A DNA stretch of 32,807 nucleotides from the NCBI GenBank assembly GCA_002084355.1, contig NBLL01000060.1, positions 1 through 32,807 of the forward strand. Direction: 5' to 3'. The position numbers were made by a program, and so were the translations under genes. The notes below the pieces were generated by a model, which saw nothing but the letters and a program-made list of their open reading frames with translations, ran no database searches and was not told the origin of the DNA. Positions 8,972-17,889 of the stretch are shown here, piece after piece (position 1 is the first letter of the stretch; each line of letters starts with the position of its first letter). Origin of the DNA: Bacteroidetes bacterium 4572_128 (GTDB lineage Bacteria; Bacteroidota; Bacteroidia; Bacteroidales; 4572-128).

Positions 8972-11900
8972 TTATTTATTAAAAGCAAAAATTATATTTT
9001 TCTCTTTTAGGAATTTTGTTAATTCATTATTAGCATTTAATTTTGTATTTCTGGAAAAAAGTTGAACCCAAATTTTAGTTTTTTCGTCATAAATCAAAAA
9101 ACTAAGATTTGTATTTCCTTTATTTTTCTTAAAAGAACTTTGTAATTCTGTTAATAAATTTTCATTTATTTTATTAATTGGAATTTTCAAAGCTATACTT
9201 TTTATTTTTACTTTTAAATCAGAAAACATAGAAATAGAATTTATTTTTAATTCTAATTCAGAGTTTCTATAGCTTTTTTGAATAACTCCTTTCAAAAAAA
9301 TTATATTATTTTCTTGCATATATTCTTTGAAATTTTCATAATCTTTTGAAAAAAAAACAAATTTTTTTGTATTATCATAATCTTCTAAAACCATAGTTCC
9401 AAATGGTTTACCTTTTTTTGTCATTTTATTTTCTACGCTTGCAATTATTCCACCCATTTTAATTTCTCGTCCTCTTAAATTTTCTAAATTTTGCAAGTCC
9501 GAAATTTTTGTATTGCAAAAATAATTCATCTCAAAATGAAAATCATCTAATGGATGCGATGATAAATAAATTCCAATAACTTCTTTTTCCTTATTTAATC
9601 GGTCAATTTTTGTCCAAGCTTTGCAAGTTTGCATTTGTGGTTTTTGAATTTGAATTGTATTACTTCCGTCGCCAAACAAAGAATTTTTATTTCTATTTTT
9701 GTCTTCCTGAAATTTATTTCCATATCTAATAAGAACATCAGCATAAGTTGTATTTTTTTCAATCTCAACAAAATATTGACTTCTAAAAACTTTTTCTCCA
9801 TCAAGACTTTCAAAAGCTCCTGCAAGAACTAAATTTTCAATGACTTTTTTTGTGGTACTTTTTTTGTTAATTCTTTCGACAAAATCATAACGATCTTTGA
9901 AAAAACCATTTTCATTTCTTTCACGAACAATATCCTCCACAACATTTGTTCCTATTCCTTTAATTGCCGCCATTCCAAAACGAAGGTCTTGTTTTTTATT
10001 TACCATAAATTTCAAATGACTTTCATTTATATCTGGACCTTTTACTGCTAATTTCATACTTTTACACTCGTCCATAAAAATTGTAATTTTTTTTAAATCT
10101 GATAAATTCCTACTCAAAACAGCGGACATATATTCAGCTGGATAATTTGCTTTCAAATAAGCCGTTTGAAAAGCTATCACAGAATAAGCCGCAGAGTGTG
10201 AACGGTTAAAACCATATTTAGCAAATTCTGTCATAATATCAAAAACTTCTGTAGATTTTTTTTCGCTAATACCTTTTTTTTTTGCTCCTTCTATAAATTT
10301 TATTTTCTGCTCTTGCATAATTTCCATCTTCTTTTTTCCCATCGCTCGACGCAAAATATCCGCACTTCCAAGAGAAAAACCTCCCATAATTTGTGCTGTT
10401 TGCATAATTTGCTCTTGATAAACCATAATCCCATAAGTGTCTTTTAAAATATGTTCCAGAGATTTATGTGGATATTTGATTTTTTCTGTCCCGTGTTTTC
10501 TACTTATAAAACTTGGAATATAATCCATAGGTCCTGGTCTATAAAGTGCATTCATTGCAATTAAATCTTCTATATTTGTCGGTTTTAAATTTTTTAAATG
10601 CGAACGCATACCTTCTGATTCAAACTGAAATGTTCCTATGGTTTCACCCCTTTGATATAATTCAAAAGTTTTTTTATCATCGAAAGGAATTTCATTCATA
10701 TCAATTTCTATTCCTATAGATAATTTAATATTTTCTAATGCATCTTTTATAATGGATAAAGTTTTTAAACCAAGAAAATCCATTTTTAACATACCAACAT
10801 CTTCAACATAACTTCCGTCAAATTGAGTAAGCAATAAATCACTATCTTTTGCTCTTGTCAGAGGAATATGATTTATTAAATCATCTTTTCCAATAATTAC
10901 ACCACAAGCATGAACGCCAACATGACGCACAGAACCTTCAAGAGTTTCGGCAAATTTAAGAGTTTTGGAAGTTTTTTCATCAGCAGATTTCTTCGCATCA
11001 TTAAGTTCTTTTACAGCTTTGAAAGCCTTTTTAAGATTTATTTTTGCAACATCAGGAACTAATTTTGCAAGTTTATCTGCTATGGATAAATCTAATTTTA
11101 AAACCCTTGCAACATCACGTATAGACATGCGAGAAGCCATCGTTCCAAAAGTAATAATTTGTGCAACTCTTTTTTTTCCATATTTTTCTACAACCCAATT
11201 CAAAACTTTTTCTCTGCCTTCTTCGTCAAAATCTATGTCAATATCTGGCATAGTTACTCTTTCTGGATTTAAAAAACGCTCAAAAAGTAATTTGTATTTT
11301 AAAGGGTCAATGTCAGTAATTTTAATGCAAAAAGCAACAAGTGAACCAGCTGCTGAACCTCTACCACATCCGACTTTTACATCCATTTTTCTTGCGGCAA
11401 CTAAGAAATCTTGAACTATTAAAAAATATCCAGCAAAACCCATATCTTTAATTATTCTCAATTCGTAATCTATTCGTTCGCTTATTTCTTCTGTAATTTC
11501 TGGAAAATGTTTTTTTGCTCCTTCGTAAGTTAAAAATTTTAAATAATCATCTTGTTCTACAAAATTTTCCGGCAATGGATATTCCGGTAAAATTACATCT
11601 CTATTTAATTGATAATTTTCAATTTTATCTGAAACTTCATTTGTATTTTTTATTGCTTCAGGAATATCTTTGAATAAATTAATCATCTCTTTCGGCGTTT
11701 TTACAAATTCTTCGCCTGTATATTTCATACGATTTGGGTCGTCTTTGTCTGCTCCTGTACTCAAACAAAGCAAAATATCGTGTGCTTCTGCGTCTTCTTT
11801 ATTTAAAAAATGTGCATCATTACTTGCAATAATTTTTACATTTAATTCCTTAGAATATTTTAATAAATATTTGTTTACTGTTTCTTGTTTATAAAAAACA

Positions 11901-12448
11901 TTTTTATCTACTTCTATTTTTCCTGTTTTATGCCTTTGAATTTCCAAATAAAAATCATCAGCAAATTCTTTTTTGTATTCTATAATTTCATCTTTTGCTT
12001 CTTGAAACTTTTTATCTAAAATAAAACGAGGAATTTGCCCACCTATACAAGCCGACGAAACTATTAAACCATTTTTATTTTCAAAAAGTAATTTTTTATC
12101 TATTCGAGGTTTTTTATAAAAACCTTCAATTTGTGCCTTAGAAACAAGTTTAATTAAATTATGATAGCCAATTTTATTTTTCGCAAGCAAAATTAAATGA
12201 CTGTGTTTTTCATTTTTATCTTTTATAAATCTGTCTTTTGCTAGATAAACTTCACAACCAATAATTGGTTTTATACCTTTTTTTAAAGCAGTATCATGAA
12301 ATTTTTTTACTCCGAACATATTTCCATGGTCTGTTATTGCTATTGAATTCATACCGAATTTTTTGACCTTATCAAATAAATCGGAAATATTATTTGCCCC
12401 ATCTAAAATGGAAAATTGTGTATGTAGATGTAAATGTGTAAAATTCAT
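8972..12448 (-). CDS. dnaE: DNA polymerase III subunit alpha
   Basis: The replicative polymerase catalytic subunit, 1158 residues from the ATG at 12448. An in-frame ATG at 12472 adds eight residues (MFFCKKNK), but MNFTHLHLHTQFSILDGA is the family N-terminus and the candidate promoter box at 12470-12477 overlaps the upstream ATG, so I chose 12448. Domains: PHP (HLHLHTQFS, AITDHGNMFG); C-family polymerase core with CGRGSAAGSLVAFC, catalytic PDIDIDFDEEGR near residue 400 and the third acidic residue in KMDFLGLKTL near 555; GPMDYIPSF; YRPG and NRSHSAAYS blocks; helix-hairpin-helix region (FGMAAIKGIGTNVVEDI); OB domain (GGIIASVENKMTKKGKPFG). The 3.5-kb frame is unbroken, which matters when judging the broken genes nearby. 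Confidence 0.98.
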   Translation of the reverse strand: MNFTHLHLHTQFSILDGANNISDLFDKVKKFGMNSIAITDHGNMFGVKKFHDTALKKGIKPIIGCEVYLAKDRFIKDKNEKHSHLILLAKNKIGYHNLIKLVSKAQIEGFYKKPRIDKKLLFENKNGLIVSSACIGGQIPRFILDKKFQEAKDEIIEYKKEFADDFYLEIQRHKTGKIEVDKNVFYKQETVNKYLLKYSKELNVKIIASNDAHFLNKEDAEAHDILLCLSTGADKDDPNRMKYTGEEFVKTPKEMINLFKDIPEAIKNTNEVSDKIENYQLNRDVILPEYPLPENFVEQDDYLKFLTYEGAKKHFPEITEEISERIDYELRIIKDMGFAGYFLIVQDFLVAARKMDVKVGCGRGSAAGSLVAFCIKITDIDPLKYKLLFERFLNPERVTMPDIDIDFDEEGREKVLNWVVEKYGKKRVAQIITFGTMASRMSIRDVARVLKLDLSIADKLAKLVPDVAKINLKKAFKAVKELNDAKKSADEKTSKTLKFAETLEGSVRHVGVHACGVIIGKDDLINHIPLTRAKDSDLLLTQFDGSYVEDVGMLKMDFLGLKTLSIIKDALENIKLSIGIEIDMNEIPFDDKKTFELYQRGETIGTFQFESEGMRSHLKNLKPTNIEDLIAMNALYRPGPMDYIPSFISRKHGTEKIKYPHKSLEHILKDTYGIMVYQEQIMQTAQIMGGFSLGSADILRRAMGKKKMEIMQEQKIKFIEGAKKKGISEKKSTEVFDIMTEFAKYGFNRSHSAAYSVIAFQTAYLKANYPAEYMSAVLSRNLSDLKKITIFMDECKSMKLAVKGPDINESHLKFMVNKKQDLRFGMAAIKGIGTNVVEDIVRERNENGFFKDRYDFVERINKKSTTKKVIENLVLAGAFESLDGEKVFRSQYFVEIEKNTTYADVLIRYGNKFQEDKNRNKNSLFGDGSNTIQIQKPQMQTCKAWTKIDRLNKEKEVIGIYLSSHPLDDFHFEMNYFCNTKISDLQNLENLRGREIKMGGIIASVENKMTKKGKPFGTMVLEDYDNTKKFVFFSKDYENFKEYMQENNIIFLKGVIQKSYRNSELELKINSISMFSDLKVKIKSIALKIPINKINENLLTELQSSFKKNKGNTNLSFLIYDEKTKIWVQLFSRNTKLNANNELTKFLKEKNIIFAFNK

Positions 12449-12469
12449 TTTATTTTTTTTACAAAAAAA

Positions 12470-12477
12470 CAAATTTA
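12470..12477 (-). promoter_or_regulatory. candidate -7 box for dnaE
   Basis: Read on the minus strand this is TAAATTTG, matching TAnnTTTG, 21 bases before the ATG at 12448. No -33 TTTG at the standard distance. Confidence 0.3.
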
Positions 12478-12489
12478 TATTTCAAATAA

Positions 12490-12575
12490 AAAAATTTCGC
12501 CATTTTTTCAAAAAATTTTTTTTCAAAAAAACTATAAAAATTTCGCCGTTTTTTCAAAAAATTTTTTTGAAGTTT
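12490..12575. repeat. degenerate A/T-tract repeat, two units
   Basis: Two units with cores TTTCGCCATTTTTTC and TTTCGCCGTTTTTTC about 46 bp apart, with AAAAAATTTTTTT blocks, between the divergent dnaE and padR genes. It resembles the array family but lacks the CCAAAATTTT part, so it is a more diverged local version. Confidence 0.6.
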
Positions 12576-12635
12576 GAAAAAATGCCTAATTCACATTCTT
12601 AATTCCTCATTAAAACTGGTATAATTATTTTTTGT

Positions 12636-12656
12636 GTACTTTTTTATGCAAAGTAC
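12636..12656. promoter_or_regulatory. inverted repeat, candidate PadR operator
   Basis: GTACTTT (12636-12642) and AAAGTAC (12650-12656) form a perfect inverted repeat with a 7-base spacer. It abuts the -33-like TTG at 12657-12659 of the padR promoter. PadR-family repressors are dimers that commonly bind dyad sites at their own promoter, so autoregulation is plausible; binding is inferred. Confidence 0.5.
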
Positions 12657-12686
12657 TTGTTTATTAAAAATAAACATTTATCTTTG
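12657..12686 (+). promoter_or_regulatory. padR promoter (TTG -33, TATCTTTG -7)
   Basis: TTG at 12657-12659, then 19 bases, then TATCTTTG at 12679-12686, a good match to the Bacteroidota TTTG-N19/21-TAnnTTTG pattern. The -7 box ends 19 bases before the padR ATG at 12706, so the leader is short. This also supports that start over the ATG at 12634, which lies upstream of the promoter. Confidence 0.55.
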
Positions 12687-12705
12687 CATTTTTATTTATA
12701 TAAAT

Positions 12706-13062
12706 ATGAAATTAAAAAAGGCTAAAATTCAAATGAGAAAAGGTATTTTAGAATATTGCATTTTAAAAATACTTTCTAGTAAAGATTCTTATGCTTTCGA
12801 AATTATTAAAAAATTAAAATCTTTGAAATTAATAGTTGTCGAAGGGACTTTGTATCCTCTTTTATCACGCTTAAAAAATGGAAATTTTTTGAGCTATCGC
12901 TGGGAAGAATCTAATCAGGGACCGCCAAGAAAATATTACAAACTTACTTCAGAAGGCGAAATTTTTCTGAAAGAACTGGATAATTCTTGGGAAGAGCTTG
13001 CTGAAGCTGTTAATAAAATTAGAGCTATAAAAAAAGAAAATAAAATCGTTTTAAAAAAATAA
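12706..13062 (+). CDS. PadR family transcriptional regulator
   Basis: 118 residues from ATG 12706 (MKLKKAKIQMRKGILEYCIL). A longer reading from 12634 would run through the promoter and lacks family sequence, so it was not used. PadR winged-helix: KGILEYCILKILSSKDSYAF, EGTLYPLLSRLKNGNFL (recognition helix region) and GPPRKYYKLTSEGEIFLKEL (wing and dimer helix). The gene is followed after 2 bases by a pspC-type gene, the usual Bacteroidota padR-pspC pair thought to respond to envelope stress. Here the partner is truncated, so the regulator has probably lost its main target apart from itself. Confidence 0.9.
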   Translation: MKLKKAKIQMRKGILEYCILKILSSKDSYAFEIIKKLKSLKLIVVEGTLYPLLSRLKNGNFLSYRWEESNQGPPRKYYKLTSEGEIFLKELDNSWEELAEAVNKIRAIKKENKIVLKK

Positions 13063-13064
13063 AA

Positions 13065-13283
13065 ATGAAAAAAACTGTAATAATTAATATTTCGGGAATA
13101 ATTTTTTATATAGATGAAGACGCTTATGGTTTTTTAAAAAACTATCTTAGTAAAATAGAAAAACACTTTTTATCTGTTGAAGGAGGTCGAGAAATTGTTG
13201 AAGATATAGAAATATGTTTTTTTAAATTTAAAAAAAAAATTTTTTCCAAAAAATGCCAAAATTTTATGTTTTTAAATATTTAA
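13065..13283 (+). pseudogene. PspC-type envelope protein, 5' stump truncated at a repeat array
   Basis: The start MKKTVIINISGIIFYIDEDA followed by YGFLKNYLSKIE and GGREIVEDIE is the N-terminal extension typical of the PspC-domain proteins encoded after padR in Bacteroidota, which normally run to several hundred residues with a PspC membrane domain. Family-like sequence ends at about residue 49 (base 13212). The frame then continues through repeat DNA (FFKFKKKIFSKK...) to a stop at 13281-13283. The PspC domain itself is absent from the window, so the product is non-functional. Confidence 0.7.
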
Positions 13284-13490
13284 AAAAAAATTTTTTCAAA
13301 AAAAACGCCAAAATTTTATGAATTTTTTAAATTAAAAATAAATTTTTTTCCAAAAAACGCCAAAATTTTATGAATTTTTTAAATTTAAAAAAAAAATTTT
13401 TTTCAAAAAACGCCAAAATTTTATGTTTTTAAATATTTAAAAATTTTTTTCCAAAAAACGCCAAAATTTTTATGCTTTTTAAATTAAAAA
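13213..13490. repeat. A/T-tract tandem array, 5 units of 48-53 bp
   Basis: Core positions at 13254, 13306, 13358, 13411 and 13459 (ATGCC or ACGCC followed by AAAATTTTATG). The local variant carries TTTTATGTTTTT or TTTTATGAATTTTT and is thus different from the 4.3-kb array. It begins inside the pspC reading frame and ends next to the stop of the convergent DUF5683 gene. Confidence 0.9.
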
Positions 13491-13498
13491 AATTTTAT

Positions 13499-14092
13499 TT
13501 AATTTTTCAAATTAAATTTTATCAATAATTTTATATTATAATTATTATAAGAATAATTGTTATTAATTTCAGGAATTATTTTTAAAGATAGATTTTCATT
13601 TACGTCATAATCAAAAAAATGAGCTCCTACTGTTGCATCTATAATATTAAGAAAATAAACTCCAAAAATTAAAATATAATTCAAATCTCTGTATCTCATA
13701 GCCGAATTTTTTAAATTTAACAGGTCAGTTTCACTTAAAAAAAAATATTCATCTATAGTTTTTTCATCTCCATCAATTCTTATTTCATAAGATTTTTTAT
13801 AAGCTTTATAAAGTTTATGGTTGTGTTTTGCAAAATAAATTAATGTTCCAAATCCAGCATACAAAATAGGAATTTTCCAAAATTGCTTATTATATGCTTG
13901 TCCCAAACCGGGTAAAATAGCCGAAAAAATAGTTGCTTTTTTAGGCGAATGTTGAGAGTTATTTAAAATATTTATTTCTTCTGCATTTGTTTTATCTATA
14001 ATAATAGTGTCTTTTTTTTGAGAAAAAACTTGCGAAAATAATATTAAATAAAAATTTATTAAAAAATAAATAAGAATACTTTTAAATTTCAT
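13499..14092 (-). CDS. DUF5683 domain protein (membrane)
   Basis: 197 residues. A hydrophobic N-terminus with signal-peptide character (residues 1-24, ending FSQ) is followed by a linker and the DUF5683 core: PKKATIFSAILPGLGQAYN, KQFWKIPILYAGFGTLIYF (membrane helix), KLYKAYKKSYEIR, YRDLNYILIFGVYFLNIID (second helix), and VGAHFFDYDVNENLSLKI. In many Bacteroidota this gene sits near parA/parB; that context is missing here. Function unknown. The SPGLGQ-like part recalls small membrane proteins with paired helices. Confidence 0.8.
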   Translation of the reverse strand: MKFKSILIYFLINFYLILFSQVFSQKKDTIIIDKTNAEEINILNNSQHSPKKATIFSAILPGLGQAYNKQFWKIPILYAGFGTLIYFAKHNHKLYKAYKKSYEIRIDGDEKTIDEYFFLSETDLLNLKNSAMRYRDLNYILIFGVYFLNIIDATVGAHFFDYDVNENLSLKIIPEINNNYSYNNYNIKLLIKFNLKN

Positions 14093-14094
14093 AA

Positions 14095-14185
14095 AAAAAA
14101 TTTTTTCAAAAAATGAACGTTTTTTTTATAATTTTTTATAAAAAAAAATTTTTTTCAAAAAACGCTAATTTTTTATAATTTGTGA
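14095..14185. repeat. degenerate A/T-tract repeat, two units
   Basis: Two units about 50 bp apart (cores GAACGTTTTTTTTATAAT and AACGCTAATTTTTTATAAT) in the divergent gap between the DUF5683 and AsmA-like genes. They share the AAAATTTTTTTCAAAAAACG frame with the other arrays. Confidence 0.6.
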
Positions 14186-14216
14186 AATTTATTTTTATTA
14201 AATAATAATTTAAATT

Positions 14217-17036
14217 ATGAAAAAATTTTTCAAAATATCTTTCATTATTATTGCGATTTTAATCGCAATTTTAATTGCAATTCCATATCTTTTCAAAGAT
14301 AAAATTTTAGAAGAAACACAAAATTTAATCAATGAAAATCTCAATGCTAAAATTGAATTTTCTGATGTGAACTTATCAATTTTTTCAAGTTTTCCAGATT
14401 TTAATTTCGCTTTAGAAAATGTAAAAGTTATTGGCATCGAAGAATTTTCAAAAGATACCTTAGTTTCTTTTGAAAATTTTTCTATTGATTTGGATTTGAT
14501 GAGTGTTATTTCCGGAGATAAAATTATTGTAAAAACGATTTCTCTAAATAATTCAAATGTAAACGTAAAAGTTTTGAAAAACGGTAAAGCAAATTATGAT
14601 ATTGCAAAACCGTCTGAAGAGACAACAGAAAATGACAGCATTTCATCAGAAACGAAATTTCATATGGGTCTTGAAAAATTTGAAATTAATAATTTCAATT
14701 TAGTTTATGACGATGAAAATATGGACGTTTACGCTAAAATTCGAAATTTGAATTATTTATTAAAAGGAGATTTTACACAGGATTTTACATCTCTAAGTAA
14801 TAATTTAAATATTGAAATTCTTACTGTCATTTTTGAAAAAGTGAAATATCTTAATAAAACAAAAATAGAATTTCTTGCTGACATTGATGCTGATTTAAAA
14901 AAAATGATTTTTTCTTTTAAAGAAAATGTTTTTCGTTTGAACGAATTAAATTTTGGTTTTGATGGAAATGTTGAAATGCCAAAAGATGATATTACAATAG
15001 ATTTAAAATTTGGTTTGAAAAAGGCAAATTTTAAAAGTTTACTTTCTTTAATTCCAGCGATTTATTCTAATGATTTTGCTGGTTTAAAAACTTCGGGAAA
15101 ACTTTCTTTTGATGGAAAAGTCAAAGGAATTTATAATGAAAAAAATCTGCCAACTTTCGTTTTGAATTTATTGGTAGAAAATGCTATGTTTAAATATCCA
15201 GATTTACCCTCTTCAGCGGAAAAAATTAATATCGATTTAAGATTAAAAAATTTCGGTGGAAAAGGAGATAATAATTTTATAAATTTAAAAAAGTTTCACA
15301 TTGAATTGGCGAAAAATCCATTTGATGCAAAAATGAAAATCAGAACTTCTGCAAAAGATGTTGATATGAGTGGAATTTTCAAGGGGAAAATTGAACTGGA
15401 AAAATTGAAAAATATTATTCCTTTAGAAAAAACAGATTTAAACGGAAAAATAAATTTTGATTTAGATTTTGCGGGAAAGTTATCTGACATTGAAAAGGAA
15501 AAATATGAAAATTTTAAATTACTTGGAAATTTAATTATCGAAAATTTGAACTACAAAAGCGAAGATCTACCACAAGGAGCAAATATTAAAAATTGTAATA
15601 TGAGTTTTTCTCCAGAATTTGTAAATCTTAAAAATTTTGATATAAAAGTAGGAAAAAGCGATTTTCATTTAGATGGAAAAATTGATAATTTAATAACTTA
15701 TCTATTTAAAAATGAAGTTTTAAAAGCAAATTTTAATTTTAATTCAAATCTTTTAGATGCGAATGAATTTCTTAGTGATGAAGAAGCACAAGAAGAAACA
15801 ACTGAAACAGATACTGCTGCCATGACTGCTTTTGAAATTCCAAATAATATAGATTTTCTTTTAACAAGTAATTTGAAAAAAGTTCTTTACGATAATATTG
15901 AAATTAAAAATATTCTTGGAAAGATAAAATTGAAAGACAGTAAAGCTTCTTTAGAAAATTTGAAAATGGATATTTTTGATGGTAATTTAAAATTAAATGG
16001 AAGTTATGATGCTAAGAATTACAAAAATGCTCTTGTTGATTTTGATATGGAAATTAAAAATTTTGACATTAAAAAAACTGTAACTACTTTTAATTCTATA
16101 GAAAAAATTTCACCAATAGCAAAAAGTTGCTCGGGAAAAATTTCTACAAATTTTATTTTAAAAACTCGTTTGGACGAATTTTTATCTCCGATTTTAAATG
16201 AAATAGATGCAAATGGAGGTTTACAATCTAAGAGAATAGCTTTAAAAAATTCTAATTTATTTGATAAAATTGCAGATATGACAAAAATAGAAAAATACAG
16301 AAATCCTATATTAAAAAATATAAATGTTTCTTTTTCTATTTTAGATGGTGTCGTTAGAACAGAACCTTTCGAAACAAAAATTGGAGATAATAAAGCTACA
16401 GTAAGTGGAAATATGAAGTTGGATCAAACTTTGAATTATGTAATAAATTTATTAGTTCCCCGCGGACAGTTTGGTGGTTCGGCAAATAATGTTTTGAATG
16501 ATCTAATGAATTCTGCAAAAAAAGAAGGAATAAATGCTGATTTTGGAAATGAAATTGATCTCGGAATACTGATAAAAGGGAAAGTTGATTCTCCAGTTGT
16601 AAAATTACAAATTGGCGAGACGACAAAAAATGTAGTGGAAGCCATAAAAGAGCAAGCGATAGACGAGGCGAAAAAAAGAGCAAAAGAGCAAGCAAATAAA
16701 ATTCTTGCGAAGGCTGACAAAGAAGCAAAAAAAGTAATTAAGGAGGCAGAAAAACAAGCGAAAAAAATAAGAAAAACAGGCAAAGAAAGTGCTAAAAAAT
16801 TGAAAGAGGAGGGTTACAAAGAGGCACAAAATATAGAAGACAAAGCAACAAAAATATGGGAAAAAGCCGCCGCAAAAATTGCTGCTAAAAAGTTACGTAA
16901 AGAAACCGATAAATCTGCGAAAAAATTAGAAAAAGAAGCAAATAAACAGGCAGATAATCTCGTTAAAAAGGCAAAAAAACAGGCTGAAAATATCAAAAAA
17001 AAGGCAAAAAAACAAGCTGATAGATTGTTGAAATAA
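14217..17036 (+). CDS. AsmA-like protein with a Lys/Ala-rich C-terminal tail
   Basis: 939 residues, intact. One N-terminal membrane helix (about residues 6-25: ISFIIIAILIAILIAIPYLF) is followed by the AsmA N-terminal signature (AKIEFSDVNLSIFSSFPDF, FALENVKVIG), a long beta-rich body with repeated LENLKMDIFDGNLKLNGSY-type elements, and the AsmA C-terminal segment (TKIGDNKATVSGNMKLDQ, NYVINLLVPRGQFGG). AsmA/TamB/YhdP-type proteins span the periplasm and are implicated in lipid transport to, or homeostasis of, the outer membrane. From about residue 810 to the end the chain is almost only Lys, Ala, Glu and Gln (KEAEKQAKKIRKTGKES), predicted helical or coiled-coil. The gene stands alone between repeats. 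Confidence 0.87.
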   Translation: MKKFFKISFIIIAILIAILIAIPYLFKDKILEETQNLINENLNAKIEFSDVNLSIFSSFPDFNFALENVKVIGIEEFSKDTLVSFENFSIDLDLMSVISGDKIIVKTISLNNSNVNVKVLKNGKANYDIAKPSEETTENDSISSETKFHMGLEKFEINNFNLVYDDENMDVYAKIRNLNYLLKGDFTQDFTSLSNNLNIEILTVIFEKVKYLNKTKIEFLADIDADLKKMIFSFKENVFRLNELNFGFDGNVEMPKDDITIDLKFGLKKANFKSLLSLIPAIYSNDFAGLKTSGKLSFDGKVKGIYNEKNLPTFVLNLLVENAMFKYPDLPSSAEKINIDLRLKNFGGKGDNNFINLKKFHIELAKNPFDAKMKIRTSAKDVDMSGIFKGKIELEKLKNIIPLEKTDLNGKINFDLDFAGKLSDIEKEKYENFKLLGNLIIENLNYKSEDLPQGANIKNCNMSFSPEFVNLKNFDIKVGKSDFHLDGKIDNLITYLFKNEVLKANFNFNSNLLDANEFLSDEEAQEETTETDTAAMTAFEIPNNIDFLLTSNLKKVLYDNIEIKNILGKIKLKDSKASLENLKMDIFDGNLKLNGSYDAKNYKNALVDFDMEIKNFDIKKTVTTFNSIEKISPIAKSCSGKISTNFILKTRLDEFLSPILNEIDANGGLQSKRIALKNSNLFDKIADMTKIEKYRNPILKNINVSFSILDGVVRTEPFETKIGDNKATVSGNMKLDQTLNYVINLLVPRGQFGGSANNVLNDLMNSAKKEGINADFGNEIDLGILIKGKVDSPVVKLQIGETTKNVVEAIKEQAIDEAKKRAKEQANKILAKADKEAKKVIKEAEKQAKKIRKTGKESAKKLKEEGYKEAQNIEDKATKIWEKAAAKIAAKKLRKETDKSAKKLEKEANKQADNLVKKAKKQAENIKKKAKKQADRLLK

Positions 17037-17041
17037 TTAGG

Positions 17042-17103
17042 AATGAGGAATTTTTAATGTGAATGAAAAATCATTTCTCATTCACATTAAAAAATTCCTC
17101 ATT
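17042..17103. repeat. long imperfect hairpin after the asmA-like gene
   Basis: A 25-nt left arm (17042-17066, beginning AATGAGGAATTTTT) pairs with a 26-nt right arm (17078-17103, ending AAATTCCTCATT), with one bulged A and an 11-base loop. It starts 5 bases after the stop codon and could act as a terminator, although no T-run follows. Related sequence occurs at 8952, 12590, 18262 and 21796, so it is a dispersed element. Confidence 0.75.
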
Positions 17104-17169
17104 ATTTATAATATTGTGCTTTTGATTTTTTAGTTATTTGAATTTGTAAAATATAGATTTTATTTTTTA

Positions 17170-17375
17170 TATTTGTAAAATTTTTTTCAAAAAAAACGTC
17201 AAATATTTTAACATTTTTTATAATTAAAAAAAAAATTTTTTTTTCAAAAAACGTCAAATATTTTAACATTTTTTATAATTAAAAAAATTTTTTTTTCAAA
17301 AAAAACGTCAAAATTTTCAACATTTTTTATAAAAAAAATTTTTTAATAAAAATGGCAAAATTTTAATAATAAAAA
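17170..17375. repeat. A/T-tract tandem array, 3 units of 54-55 bp
   Basis: Core ACGTC at 17197, 17252 and 17306, each followed by AAATATTTTAACATTTTTT or AAAATTTTCAACATTTTTT, plus a diverged last unit with ATGGCAAAATTTTAAT at 17351. The ACGTC core and the AACATTTTTTATAATTA tail are specific to this locus. The remainder of the 364-bp gap (17104-17169) shows nothing else. Confidence 0.85.
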
Positions 17376-17400
17376 TATCTTTACAAAAAAATTAAAATAA

Positions 17401-17889
17401 ATGTCAAAAGAAAAAAGATTAATACGTTTTGATTGGGCGATGAAATATATGCTAAAAGACCCATCTAATTATTATATTGCCGAAGGATTTTTATGTGCTT
17501 TATTAAATGATAACAATATTACTGTAAAATCAATTTTGGACTCGGAGAGCAATAAAACCTATCCTGAGGATAAGTTTAACCGTGTAGATGTTTTGATAGA
17601 AGACGGCAAAGGTCGTAATATAATTATTGAGATACAACAAGCTTACGAATCAGATTATTTGCATCGTATACTTTACGGAACATCAAAACATATTGCGCTG
17701 AGCATAAGGTCTGGGGATAGCTATAGCAAAATAGCAAAGGTAATTTCTGTAAGTATAGTTTATTTTAATCTTGGAATAGGTGAAGATTATTTGTATCACG
17801 GAAAAACACATTTTATTGGTAAAACCAATGGAGAGGTAATTCATCAGGATAGCGAGATTACTGAAAAAATGAATTTGGTAAAAGATTAG
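17401..17889 (+). pseudogene. Rpn-type PD-(D/E)XK nuclease / putative transposase, N-terminal part
   Basis: Recombination-promoting nuclease family (Rpn; COG5464), common in gut Bacteroidota in many copies. 162 codons carry the nuclease core: SKEKRLIRFDWAMKYMLKD, FNRVDVLIEDGKGRNIIIEI with the catalytic Asp, and the EIQ motif (Glu-x-Gln replaces ExK, normal for the family), then YLHRILYGTSKHIALSI. After SEITEKMN the frame goes astray and stops. The C-terminal part continues in another frame from about 17871 (EFGKRLDEWIYWFKNDN). A segment between the two, perhaps 30-50 residues, is missing. Members average about 300 residues. Confidence 0.85.

Noticed and set aside
10965-11414. 149-codon open frame opposite dnaE
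   Set aside because: Antisense shadow of a strongly conserved gene; no family resemblance.
16436-16783. Several open frames opposite the AsmA-like C-terminus
   Set aside because: By-products of the Lys/Ala-rich codons on the other strand.
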